From contig JALIGW010000031.1 of NCBI GenBank assembly GCA_023053685.1, positions 6,554,263-6,618,262 on the forward strand: DNA of 64,000 bases. The letters are read 5' to 3'. Position 1 is the first letter of the stretch. Each line of letters begins with the position of its first letter. Shown in pieces: positions 35,222 through 46,269 of the stretch. A program made the translations under genes and the position numbers. The notes beneath the pieces are model-generated. The model saw only the letters and a list, made by a program, of their open reading frames with translations. It had not been told where the DNA came from and searched no databases. Source of the stretch: Diadophis punctatus similis. Lineage: Eukaryota; Chordata; Lepidosauria; Squamata; Dipsadidae.

Positions 35222-35774
35222 TTGGACACACAAGGAATTTGTCTTTGGTGCATATGCTCTTGGTGTACATAAAAAGAGGAAAAAAATACATTCATCAAGA
35301 ATCATAAGATACAACACTTAGTGATAGTCATAGGTTACTAAATAAGCAATCAAATCATACTTGGAAACAAATAAAACAATATAAATTGTAGAGATACAAG
35401 CAACAAGGTTATAGTCATAAGTGGGAGGAGATAGGTAATAGGAACGATGAGAAGAATAATAGTAATATAATCTTAGTAAATAGTTTGACAGTGTTGTGGG
35501 AATTAGTTGTTTAGCAGAATGATGGCATTCGGGGGGGAAACTGTCCTTGTGTCTAGGTGTTCTTGTGTGCAGTGCCCTATAGTGTCATTTTGAGGGTAGA
35601 AGTTGAAACAATTTACCAGTATGTCCAGGATGTGAGGGGTCTGTAGATATTTTCTCAGCCCTCTTTTTGACTCCTGCAGTATACGGGTCCTCAATGGAAG
35701 ACAGGTTGGTAGCAACTGTTTTTTCTGCAGTTCTAATTATCTGTTGAAGTCTGTGTCTTCAACAGATAATTGAA

Positions 35775-36630
35775 TGAAATAACATTTTATTGGATAATAA
35801 AATGATAAACCAATTGGAACAAAATATCCATATGTTTGCAAAATCAGTATTTTCCCTTTAAAAAAAATTTGAATTGCTCTTTATATTTTTAACTCAGTTT
35901 CGGATACAAATAATGGTTTGATGTGATAAAACATAATTAAAGATAGAGTGCTGTGATAACACTTAAAGATATGTTCTGAATTATTTAGATTGGCTGGTTG
36001 TATATTGTCTGAACAATGGTGCCAATTCCAGTTGAAATTAATGGAAAACTTTGCACTTGGCATCTCTGTGGCACTAAGAGCCAGTACTACAGGATGAAAA
36101 TTGTTCATCTGTAAGACAAAGTACGATAGAATAGGAGCAATCCTATTTATGTGCCATTCTTCCCTAACCCTTGCTGTCTTCCTAAAATCTTTGGCCATTA
36201 TCTTAATGTAACTGTTTTCAAGCTATATGTTTCAGCTTTTATCTATAATAGCACATGTTTTAAAGTGTTGCTGTAATGCGGTTGAGGCCAAAGAAATAGA
36301 ATATTGAGCCATTTCCCGACAGATAACAATCTGGTTTTTTTGTATTTATTTCACTCAAGGATGCTTAACATGTTCAGAGAGGGTTATAATTATAATCCCA
36401 AGATTGATGCTTTTGGCAAGAGTGTAAATTTTGTCCAGTAGTAATCCATTAAGAAATCAATACTCATCTCATACTGAAATACAGTTTGTTTTCCAGTTGC
36501 ATTTAGGTTTAATTTAATATTTTATTTTATTTTTCTTCTGAATTCCTAGGACAATGACTGGTTTTGGATGATTGGTGAATCCAGTAATGTGTTTACTTAT
36601 TAATTAAATATTTTCTTTCAGGGCATAATA
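35775..36630. other. Intron segment, no gene seen
   Basis: AT-rich sequence after the LINE fragment. No frame or repeat end recognised. Confidence 0.5.
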
Positions 36631-36639
36631 ACTATATCT

Positions 36640-36875
36640 CATCTTATCTTATTTTTATCCTGCCTTTATGATTTTTAAAAATAACTCAAGGTCGCGAACA
36701 TATCCAACACAACTGCCCTCCTCTTCTTTTCTCCACCATAAGCACCACATGGGCGGGGGGAGGGGTTGGGCTGAGAGAGTGTTTACCCAGCTGGCTTTCA
36801 TGGCTAAGATGGGACTTGAACTCAAGGTATCATGCTTTCCAGCCTAGTGCCTTAACTGTTAGACCAAACTGGCTC
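36640..36875 (-). mobile_element. tRNA-derived SINE, type A
   Basis: Read on the minus strand: a tRNA-like head with TTGGTCTAACAGTTAAGGC (A-box region) and TTGAGTTCAAGTCC (B-box region), then AGCCAGCTGGGT, and a tail ATCATAAAGGCAGGATAAAAAT. The same SINE occurs at 52801, 56373 and 63616. It uses LINE machinery for movement. The partner is not shown by the sequence. Confidence 0.75.
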
Positions 36876-36899
36876 AGAGCAATAATTGTTCTTTGAATT

Positions 36900-37410
36900 T
36901 TTGTAAGATTATGCTTGTGCCATCAGTGCTGATATCATGTCTTCTTTTGGCCTGTTTTGATTGCCTTTGATTTTTCCAACCATCAGGGTCTTCTAAGTTT
37001 ATTCTTGGTTTTACATTGGTTAAGCAAACATTCAGCTCTATTTTTAAAACTTCTAGTCAGCAATCTCATGTGTAGAGTTTTTTTCCTCTTTGGTATTCAG
37101 TATTTGGTATTTCAGTATTCTTGCAGTTATGGTATCTCAGCCATGTTCTCCAGTACAATAATCCAGAGACATTATTTTTATTTCATTCAGTCTTTCTACT
37201 AGTCCAGCTTTCACAATCATAAATTACAAATGGGAAAATCATGACCTTGATAATATGTACCTTTTTTCAGTATGAAGTACAGTACTTTAATATTTTGTCA
37301 TGATCTTCCCGAGTAGCAGATGTCTGTTTCTTTCATGACTACAGTCATCATTCCTCTGAACCTTTGAGCTTAGGAAAATAAATATAACTTCAGGTTTTCC
37401 GCTTCATTGT
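36900..37410 (-). mobile_element. Decayed BovB LINE fragment
   Basis: Part of this stretch (CTAGTCCAGCTTTCACAATC, then GACCTTGATAATATGTACC and CATGACTACAGTCATCAT) follows the reverse complement of the BovB reverse-transcriptase region in the right order. Frames are broken. Boundaries are approximate and the upstream half (36900-37180) is less certain. Confidence 0.55.
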
Positions 37411-37918
37411 ATTGGGTTAACAATGGCTGTTGAAAATACTGAAAATAATGAATTAATAAATTATAGCTTAAAATAAAAATGTTTTACAAATGATTAAATG
37501 AACTAATATTAATAAAACATTACAGATTTCTGGAATGAATTTCATATGCATGGGGCTACTATTGTAATTATTATCTATTAATTTAGAACATTTCATTGTC
37601 AGGCTAGAGAGCATGGACATAAATCTTAATGATCATATTTACATAGGAGATGATTTTAGTGAGTTAATTTCTTACAGGCCAAAGTCAGTATTTTATATTG
37701 GGTCTGGAAAGAAACAATAAAATAATGTCCGGATAAACACTGGAAACACAACATGGGGTTGTCTATAAAGAAAAATAATATTCCACTACATGAGAACAAT
37801 AAAAGAACTACAAGTACATAGTCCAGCAGTTTAACTGAACTTACTCATCATATTACAATATATGTGTAGTACACATAACACTCAGGTGAACAAATGGAAG
37901 GAATTTTACAGGTAATCC

Positions 37919-38289
37919 TCAATTTATGTCGACAGTTAGCACTAGAATTTCTATCACTAAGCATGAACACATCACTTAGTGATGACAATCCCTGCAGCTG
38001 TTCTTAATTGAATCCCGCATTCATTAGGTGAAGCAATTTCTTGTTGGCTTCCCACAACCAAGCAGTGGGGAAACAAGTAGGAAGTTGCACCACGTCCGGC
38101 CCCACCTCCCGGCCGCTCGCCTCAAAGGCCTCAATAAGATACAATTTCCCTCTCTAATTTATTTACTACTGCTGAACATCACTTAACAACGGTGGCAAGG
38201 AAAATCACAAAACGGAGTAAAACTCACTTAAATCTTGCTTAGCAATGGAAATTTTGGCTCAGTTGTGGCCATAACTCCAGGACTACCCC
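37919..38289. mobile_element. TA-flanked MITE (CAGGTAATCCTC), variant copy
   Basis: Left end CAGGTAATCCTCAATT, right end TCCAGGACTACCCC, with TA at 37917-37918 and 38290-38291. The right half (38096-38270) is the reverse complement of 44697-44870 with only about ten differences, and it includes a GC-rich word GAGGCGAGCGGC (inverse here) not present in the other copies. Confidence 0.75.
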
Positions 38290-38359
38290 TAATGAGAATG
38301 TAGGATAAACAGTCTACTTTGCTCACCTCACTTTCAAGAAACATTTCAAGACTTGAAAG

Positions 38360-39197
38360 ATTTTGGTGCAGGTGGTGGTGGTGTCGTCGAAGCGGTTCCG
38401 CTTCTCTCCTCAGTAGGTGGGGCAGCCGTGCTCGGCCGAGGGCCACCAGAGAGAGGTGGGGAATCTGAATGAGGGTGGCCCGAAAGACAGCTGAGCCTCG
38501 CCGTGTCCCCCCAGGTTGCTCTTTGGCTGAATGCAGTGGGCCCGGAACTGATCTCCCTCCCCTGCCATCGGCCTTACCTTCTCAGGCCAGGTGAGGAGTG
38601 GCTGGGAGGGGAGGGGTGAGGGGTGCCCATCTGCAGGCCGCCCCCCACAAACATGCCGCCAGGGTAGCTGTGTAGCACCAGCAGCAGTTCATGGATCATG
38701 GCACTGCACTGGGACTGGGACTGAGCCCCTCTTCGCAGGAGCCCCAACGATGCTCCCAGCCTCCTTAGGGCAGAGCTGGCTCCGGCTGCTAGATCGGCCC
38801 CCTGCGAAGCCCATTGTCTGCCGAGGAGCCTGGCCGAGGCCTCGCTCGCTGCCCGCTGAGGCGCCTTGTGACGGATGGGGTCCTTCAGGCACTTAGCTTG
38901 GCTGCCTGTTTAGTAGTTGCAGCCCCTCCCTCCGAGTACCTTGTCAGAGCTGCCTTCAGGTTTTGCCTTCACGGACGTCGCTTGCTTGGAGGGGGGAAGA
39001 GGGGCCGGTTAGATGAGCATCAAAATGCCAAAATGGCCTCAGGTGAGGCTGGGCGAGGCGAGTAGTGGCTGGGAGGGGGAGGAGCAAGCCGCGAGGCTGG
39101 CCCAGGCATGGTGATTCTGCTGGTTCACCGAACTGCACACAATGTTAACAACCGGTTTGGTCAAACCTGTGCGAACCGGCTGAATCCCACCACTGCC
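38360..39197. mobile_element. GC-rich block ending in a hAT MITE end
   Basis: About 840 bp much richer in G+C than the intron around it. The right end reads AACCGGTTTGGTCAAACCTG, then GAACCGGCTGAATCCCACCACTG, the inverted end of the CAGTGGTGGGATTCA hAT MITE family common in squamates. I could not find the matching left end. The rest has no recognised protein, and the frames over it (e.g. 38591-38896) look like GC-driven chance. It could be internal sequence of a larger nonautonomous element or a separate GC-rich insertion. Confidence 0.5.
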
Positions 39198-39199
39198 TG

Positions 39200-41216
39200 T
39201 AGTTTGCAGGACCCAGGTAGCTGCTTTACTAAACAACTAAAAACAAATATAAATATCTTACATATACTATGTGAACTTTCTAATATTTCTATATTTAGGT
39301 AGAGGCCATTTCAGTTCTAGCTGCCAACTATACATGTTTTGCATATCAACAAAACATAAATGAATGTTCAACTCCATTTGCTTCCACATGCACATGAACT
39401 TACTTCTATATGCATTCCAGCTGAAGTATGAAATGAACAGCAGTACACTTGATACAATGATGAATGTTTCATTAGTGCCAGTGTTTGATTCTTTTGTTTG
39501 GTGAAATGTTTAAGCTGAACAACCTATCATATTCATGTTGATCTAAAATTCATTCTGTGGCATTTTAATATATATATTATTTGCTGTTATTCTAGTTTTG
39601 GTGAGTATGAATACAGAAAGCAATTAATTTTTCATTTTAAAAAGAAGTTTTGAAAATACTTGAAAAAGACTCAACTGTTGGCAATGAATTTTCTACCAAA
39701 TTAAAGTTTGGCATTATGAGAACCACTCTCTGGTTTGCATTTTTTCTTTTTCACCTACATGATAGCAAAGTCCCAGACTTCTAAATTTTAAAAAACAATA
39801 ACTGTTTCCCATCAGGAAAAAAATATTGTTCTGTGAAAATGATCTGTTGCCTTCCATTCTCAATCATTGTGCATGTCAATTATTGCTAGGACTATTCATT
39901 GTTTTGAGTTCTGAAAAAGCAATAAATACTTTTCTTACAATATGGACAAAACAATATTTGACATTGAATAATTAATTGCTTCACATTATGGCTTCTAGAA
40001 AGACTATAGCCTTTTTTTTAAATTCAAAAAAAAATCTGGAATTTATCCAGGGGGAAATAATTGATCTGTTTTGCCCATTTTGGTTGTAGCTTTTTGGGTG
40101 ACAGGGTTTCTTCCACTCTTGTTACATTTTCCCTTCATCTGCCGAATATGGTTGTTAAGACCCCCTCTTGGCTATCTCAGTCAAGAGGCTGATCTGGACG
40201 CTCAACAATAAGGATACAGATTTCATTAATTACATGTTTTGTTTATGTTCCTTTTGAGAATTAAAGTTGAGTTTTTATGGAATGATATTTAGCAATTAGA
40301 GAAATTTGCAGCATTGAGTTAAATGAAGTGAAAAAGTAAATGAAAATATCTAGCTGGATGTTGTATATATTTGACAAATGAAATCTCTATGTTGGGATCC
40401 AAATGTATCCTAAAAATAAGGGAAGTTAGCACAGTGCTGTAAAACTCTGGACATCTTGTGCATGTGAATCTAGAGCAAAATTGTTTTTGAAAATATACAT
40501 TTAAATTATAAAACAGTTAAGTTTTAATCTTTACATGGCAATATTTTGTCTTTCTCTTATTCATGTTCTGGTGCTTTAATTTTTCCTGGCATTTTGAGCT
40601 ACTATTAGCCAGCATTAGATTGAGGGACTGGAGTATCTTTTTAAACTTAGAAACACAAATTCAGATTTGAAAAACATAGAAAAGTTTTTTCTTAATGTAA
40701 ATTCTAGGCCGAGTCAATGGCAGGGTGAAGAGACAATATGCTATGCACTGTGATGGAGAATGAGTATTAACATCACCTCACTGGAGAAGTCACTAATTCT
40801 TGAACATCAACTACAAATAGGCTGGAAAGTTTTCAAAGGCTGTTTTTACTCAGCTCTTAAATTATATATAGTTGCTGATTTTTTGTCTTAAAGTAGAGTG
40901 GTGAGTGTTCTTTGATAGGAGATGGATTATCAGTACCATCCAAGGGGTTTTCAGATTCATAGGAACTTCAGAAGATTCCTGATACAGAGTCAAATCTTTG
41001 GCCCATCTAACTAGTTTTGTATATACAGACTGGAAGTTCCTTTTCACAGTTCCAAAGCAGCAGTTTTTTAAATTTTATTTGGAGGTGCCAAGAATTAATC
41101 ATGAAACTTCCTGCAGGCCTCTCTGAAGCATAAATACCCTGGCAATCACTTAATGAGCAATTCACTAAAGAAATTTGACCTGTTATCACTTAGACTGTAC
41201 CCTAAATCTTTGGAAG
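39200..41216. other. Intron segment, no gene seen
   Basis: AT-rich unique-looking sequence, with no repeat ends and no frame with coding character. Confidence 0.5.
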
Positions 41217-41224
41217 ATATAGAA

Positions 41225-41818
41225 CCGTGATGGTGAACCTATGGCACGTGTGCCACAGGTGGCACGCAGAGCCCTCTCTGCAGGCATGCGAGCTGTCGCC
41301 CAGCTCAGCACCACCACACATGCGTGCATGCCTCCCACAAGCCACCTGATTTTCGGGTATCAGCCCACATGCACGGAGGGTGGGGTGCATCCCCAGGCTC
41401 CGGAGGCTTTCCTTGAGCCTCCAGGAGGGCGAAAACGGGTTCTGGAGGCCCTCTGGAGGCCGGAAAAGGGCCCATTTCCGGACTTCCATAACTTCTGGGA
41501 GGCCCGTTTTTCATCCTCCCCAGGCTCCAGAGGCTTTTCTCGAGCCTCCGGGAGGGCGAAAATGTCCTCCCCAGGTTCCTGAGGGCCTCTGGAGGGGGTG
41601 GGGGGAGCACGGGTGGGGGAGTCGCACGGGCATGCAAGGGGGAAGTGGAGTGCGGGGGTGTTGCGTGCACATGTGTGGGGATGGGGGGAGCGCGGGGGGT
41701 CACACACACATGCACAGGGGGTGGTGCTCACAGGAGGGTTGTCGCACACGCATTGCATTATGGGTGCCCGCACATGCGCGTTTTCGGCACGCAACAAGAA
41801 AAAGGTTAGCCATCACTG
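41225..41818. mobile_element. hAT MITE, CAGTGATGGCGAACC family, copy 2
   Basis: Left end CCGTGATGGTGAACC, right end GGTTAGCCATCACTG. The target duplication ATATAGAA is exact at 41217-41224 and 41819-41826. GC-rich internal foldbacks (CTCCGGAGGCTTTCC and related) account for the long overlapping frames on both strands. Confidence 0.88.
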
Positions 41819-41837
41819 ATATAGAAGGAAATTCTAA

Positions 41838-41915
41838 AATCTTGCGTATCAGGACACTCAGTTTACAGCAGCTGTAATTCTGTTCCAAACTGTGTTGTAA
41901 GTCAAGGACTACCTG
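41838..41915. mobile_element. Right end of a CAGGTAGTCCTC-family MITE
   Basis: Ends TTGTAAGTCAAGGACTACCTG followed by TA. The left part is missing. Confidence 0.6.
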
Positions 41916-42122
41916 TATATTCTTAAGAAACTTCTTTTTTTAAACTTTCCAATTGTAATATGGGAAGTTTTCTTACAAATTAATGTTAGGATTGCTACTT
42001 TTTAACTCTGACATAACATTACAGTAGTTTTTCATGAAGAAACATGAATAGAGAAAAGGCAATTTACTGTTGCCAGTTTTTTGACACCTTTGGAATTTTG
42101 ATAACATGTTATATATGTTGCT

Positions 42123-43160
42123 ATATATTTTTTGGAGTATAAGACGCACCTTTTTACCCCCAAAAAGAGGGTGTAAACTTGGGTGCGTCTTATACACCGA
42201 ATGTAGCCCCACCCACCCACCCAGCCACCCCCACCCTTTGGCCTCTGTCTTCCAGCAATTTACCTGTTTGCAGCAAAGAGGGAAGAGTCTGTAAAGCCAA
42301 GCAAGTCAGTAGCAGCTTCCCGACCTACAGCTGATTTGCCACGTGCTAAAATGAAAGTGAAACTAGTGAAACTAACTTGCATAGAGGCAAATAGCTGGGA
42401 GAGACATGCAGATTTTTATTTTCTGCTGAACTGGATGGAAGGGGGTAAATGAATAACTATAAATGTCTGTAGAATATTCAAATTATTAGACTTATTTTTT
42501 AAAGACTGCTTTATTATTGTTCTAGAGCCAGGGGTCTCCAACCTTGGCAATTTTAAGACTTGTGGACTTCAACTCCCAGAATTCAACAGCCAGCTTTGTT
42601 AGCTTTGCTGGCTGTGGAATTCTGGGAGTTGAAGTCCACAAGTCTTAAAGTTGCCAAGGTTGGAGAGCCCTGTAATCTAGACAATTTAACAAAATAAAGA
42701 AGCTTTTTAAAATAAATGCTTGCTCTGAAGAGGCTCAGTACTATTGTATCTTCTTTTAAATAATAGAGAATAATGTATACTTCCAGAAATTTTAATTAAT
42801 TTTAACAGCTCTGTACAAGTATAGTCTGAAATGTAACAGTGTCCTGTTTAGTATTAGAGTTAAATCCTGACTTACCTTGAAGTAGATCTATTTAAATAAT
42901 TGGGAGGAGTTAGTGTGACTACATTTAAGAAAACTTTCCGGCATAATGTACATTTCTCCAATTCTTTGCTATTTCTATGGGTCAGGCACACATGCACAGA
43001 AATACACAGCAAACAGTGTATATCATCTGTGCTGTTTGCTGTTTGCTGTTTGCTGTTTGGCAAATTGCTTGGAGGCAGAGGCCTTTTTTCCTTGTTTTCC
43101 TCCCCCAAAACTAAAGTGCGTCTTATACTCCGGTGCGTCTTATACTCCAAAAAATACGGT
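42123..43160. mobile_element. MITE with GTATAAGACGCACC ends, copy 1
   Basis: Left TTTTTTGGAGTATAAGACGC and right GTCTTATACTCCAAAAAATA are inverses. Sub-terminal repeats of GGTGCGTCTTATACNCCG occur at both sides. The outermost left bases are degraded. A second MITE is nested at 42539-42672 and a short CTGTTTG tandem run is at 43030-43060. Superfamily not assigned. Confidence 0.75.
42539..42672. mobile_element. Palindromic hAT-like MITE (CAGGGGTCTCCAACC)
   Basis: A 134-bp near-perfect foldback. CAGGGGTCTCCAACCTTGGC and GACTTGTGGACTTCAACTCC on the left are mirrored on the right around a small GCTTTG centre. Further copies or halves occur at 58670-59040 and 63934-64000. A clean target duplication is no longer visible. 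Confidence 0.8.
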
Positions 43161-43485
43161 AGTTACCCATAGGAAACATAGGAAGTGCAGCTTACTCATT
43201 CACAAAACAACTGCCTTAGTGAGCATAGCTGATCACAAATGTTCGAAAGGCATACTGTAAGAAATCAGTCAAGTTATCATTTTTTAGCCTTAAGTAATAT
43301 GACAGAATGAAGGCTAAGTGGTGGTACCTTCAGATTGTATTCCATTTTCCATTTAACATAAAAGGCTAACTGACGTGACTAGGCATATATTCATTAGAAG
43401 GCACCGGTAAATTTAATCTCATATACTCAATCAAATCTTTTTTCCACAAATGTTAACAAAATACTATTAAGTGAAACGTGTGGTA

Positions 43486-44394
43486 CTAGTACTGCTCTAT
43501 AAAGCCTTAGTAAGGTTACATCTAGAATACTACATCCAGTTTTGGTCACCACACTATAAAAAAGATGTTGAGACTCTAGAAAGAGACCAAGATGATTAGG
43601 GGACTGGAGGCTGAAACATATGATGAATGGTTACAGGAATTGGGCATGGCTAGTCTAGTAAAGAGAAGGTCCAGGTGTGACATGATAGCAGTGTTCCAAT
43701 ATTTGAGGGGCTGTAACAGAGAAGAGGGGGACAACCTATTTTCCAAGGCACCTGAAGGTCAGACAAGGAATAATGGATGGAAACTGATCAAGGAGAGATT
43801 TAGAAATAAGGAGAAATTTTCTGATAGTGATAACAATTAACCAATGGAACAGCTTGCCTTCAGAAGCTGTGGGTGATTCATCACTGGAGGCTTTCAAGAA
43901 GATTCTGGACAGCCACTTGTCAGAAATGATATAGAGCAGTGATGGCGAACCTTTTTTGGTTTGCGTGCCAAAAGGGGGGGAATGCGGGGGATCACGTGTG
44001 TGCGTGCCCACACTCATAATTCCATGCACCCCCGCACATGCACGCATGACCCCCCTGCTCCCAGCATGCAATGGCACGCCCATTTTTCACTCTCCCCAGG
44101 CTCCAGAGCCTTTCTAGGAGCCTAGGGAGGGCGAAAACGGCCTTCCCCACCCCCTCTGGAGGCTGGAAACAGCCTGTTTCCCGACTCCCAGTGGGCCCAG
44201 AAGACCTGAAAATCAGCCGGCTGGTGCACACATGCACGCCGGACCTGAGCTCGCGTGCCCACCGATATGGCTCCGCGTGCCACTTGTGGCACCCGTGCCA
44301 TAGGTTCGCCATCACGGATATAGAGTCTCCTGCTTCAGCAGAGGGTTAGACTAAATAACTTACAAGGTCCCTTCCAAGTCTGTTATTCTAAGTT
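43486..44394 (+). mobile_element. CR1 LINE 3' end, copy 1, with nested hAT MITE
   Basis: 5'-truncated CR1 on the + strand. The frame at 43592-43840 gives GLEAETYDEWLQELGMAS, then RRSRCDMIAVFQYLRGC, the CR1 ORF2 C-terminus. Relative to the copy at 46.3-46.9 kb it lacks about 14 bp near 43586, which breaks the frame. The 3' UTR is interrupted at 43937-44317 by a hAT MITE and resumes with TCTCCTGCTTCAGCAG, ending AAGGTCCCTTCCAAGTCTG. Confidence 0.85.
43937..44317. mobile_element. hAT MITE, CAGTGATGGCGAACC family, copy 3
   Basis: Left end CAGTGATGGCGAACC, right end GGTTCGCCATCACGG. ATATAGAG is duplicated exactly (43929-43936, 44318-44325). It inserted in the 3' UTR of a CR1 copy, at the same position as copy 4. 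Confidence 0.92.
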
Positions 44395-44696
44395 CAAAAA
44401 CAGTGGTTGTGAGAAGTGAATACAGAGAAAAGATGCTCACCCACTCCTCATGAAACGTCCACTTAAATTTTGTCTATATGAAACTAACAGGAAAAATGTT
44501 CTTGCTTAATTTCTATAAAAAACCTGTGCAATGGATATAGTAATAAGGGTTTTTTTTAAAGTGCTATTTGAAGGTATTGGTATTATTGTTATAAATAATA
44601 ACTTTTAACAATGATAGTGGCTTCATTTATGTATTGTATCCATACTTTCCCCGCCCCCTAGGAATTGCTATGCATAATACATTTATTTATATTTCA

Positions 44697-44985
44697 GGCC
44701 ACAACTGAGCCAAAATTTCCATTGCTAAGAAAGATTTAAGTGAGTTTTGCTCTGTTTTGTGATTTTTCTTGCCACCGTTGTTAAGTGATGTTCAGTAGTA
44801 GTAAATAAATAGAGAGGGAAATTTATCTTATTGAGGCCTTTGAGGCGAGCGGCTGGGAGGTGGGGCCGGGCATGGTGAGAGACATTGAATTGGCCACACC
44901 CATACAGTCACATGACCACCCAGCCACACCTACCCATTAGGACAGAGAACCAGTTGTTAAATTATTTGAATCCCACCACTGGACA
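44697..44985. mobile_element. MITE composite: mariner-like half plus hAT end
   Basis: 44697-44870 is the inverted counterpart of 38096-38270 (half of a CAGGTAATCCTC-type element). It runs directly into GGCCACACCCATACAGTCAC, then GAACCAGTTGTTAAATTATT and TTGAATCCCACCACTG, the right end of the CAGTGGTGGGATTCAA hAT family. Neither part is complete. Confidence 0.6.
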
Positions 44986-45193
44986 CACATTCTTTCTCTG
45001 TTATATGAGGGAGACAATAAAATATTGAGAAACAGTGTACTATGCAATTGTAACATACTTGGATAAAATCAAAGAAAATATTAAACGTATACCATGGGTT
45101 TCTTCACACCTTATTCTTTAATAAAAAGATAATTGCTGTACAGCAGAATGTAAGTATATCATAATGTATGCATTGTAAAGATTAGGATATACA

Positions 45194-45514
45194 CAGTAGT
45201 GGGTTCCTGCAGGTACAGTTAATAGTTGTTGTTCGACGCACAGCCGAAGACGCTGCTGCCGTTCGTGGCGCGGGGGCTTTCCCCGGGCACTGCCGCCGCC
45301 CGCATGAATGCCAATTGCATTCTTTTGCCCTCTGTGCATGCGCAAAGCATTCTGCATGTGCAGAGGGCAAAAGAACGCAATTGGCGGCGTCCATGCAGGC
45401 GGGGAAAGCGCCCGGGGAAAGCTCCCGCGCCGCGAACAGCATCATCATCTTCGGCTCTGCGCCGAACAACAGCTATTAACCGTACCGGCAGGAACAGGCA
45501 GGAACCCACCTCTG
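45194..45514. mobile_element. hAT MITE with GC-rich palindrome, exact TSD
   Basis: Ends CAGTAGTGGGTTCCTGC and GCAGGAACCCACCTCTG. GATATACA is at 45186-45193 and 45515-45522. The interior is a long foldback (CGAAGACG...TTCGGC arms) with a centre TTTTGCCCTCTGTGCATGCG mirrored by GCAGAGGGCAAAA. Frames on both strands here are palindrome artefacts. Confidence 0.9.
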
Positions 45515-45529
45515 GATATACAGTATGTT

Positions 45530-46260
45530 TTTCTCATTTTTCAAATACAGAAACCAGGTGATTGGAAAGAGCAATAAATATTTAATTGTTTCAATATTTA
45601 TCTAATGTTTAAAGTTGGGCTTTAATGTTTTCTGCTGGACTGAATTTGGCACAAAATCCATGTGAAGTTGCTCAGAACAGAAGAAATGTAGAGGTTTCTT
45701 CCTTTCCCTGCCTTGCACTGCTGGAACAAGTAAAGAATGAGAGAGATCTTGCTTTGCTGGATATTTTTAAAATGTGTGTTTTTTAAAATGTCTATTTCAT
45801 TCAATATAACTTTATCTTAATACTGCATTAGGAATATAAGGATTCTGGATACCATAAATCTTAAAGCTTAGAAAGCCAAGAGTTTTCTGCATGCAAGCCA
45901 AGAAATGAAGAAAGCAAAGTATTTTCTGTTTATCTTCATACTGTTACATAAAACAACATGCATTGTGCTATTTCAGTTAGCCAAATTTATATTGCTATTT
46001 TTTCCCAAAACAATGGAGGGGGGGGAGAACAAAAGAAAATCCTGGACATTCTACCTGCTGCACCTTGATGTAATTTAGTCAACATGAATTGGATGCCAGG
46101 GTGGGGGTGGGAATTACTACCATGTTTGTTATGAGTTATTCCCAACCTGGAGATACCGATATGGTGCGGTAAAGAATCAAGGCTAAAATTCTATGAAGAA
46201 AATATAACTGTCTTCAATATAAATAAGAATAATAAGAGAAATACATAAGTATAGTTTAAT
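45530..46260. other. Intron segment, no gene seen
   Basis: AT-rich sequence with a G run near 46018. No repeat ends recognised. Confidence 0.5.
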
Positions 46261-46269
46261 AATTCTGTA

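Larger units (their letters stand above)
32036..35760 (-). mobile_element. LINE 3' end with GTTCT tail, split by a hAT insertion
   Basis: Two parts, 32036-32108 and 35222-35760, form one retroposon on the minus strand. Its 3' tail is the (GAACA)n array at 32036-32073. The body continues after the hAT transposon, which interrupts it between the two TTGGACAC copies. It looks like the 3' UTR of a LINE. No frame is preserved, so I do not assign a clade. Its 5' truncation point at the right has an odd perfect palindrome (35735-35771). Confidence 0.6.

Noticed and set aside
38591..38896. A 101-codon GC-rich frame as an exon
   Set aside because: No protein family or consistent splice sites, and frames occur on both strands. 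It is treated as part of the GC-rich block.
41305..41877. Proline/arginine-rich frames of 136-165 codons
   Set aside because: Products of the GC-rich MITE interior at 41225-41818, without conserved motifs and mirrored on both strands.
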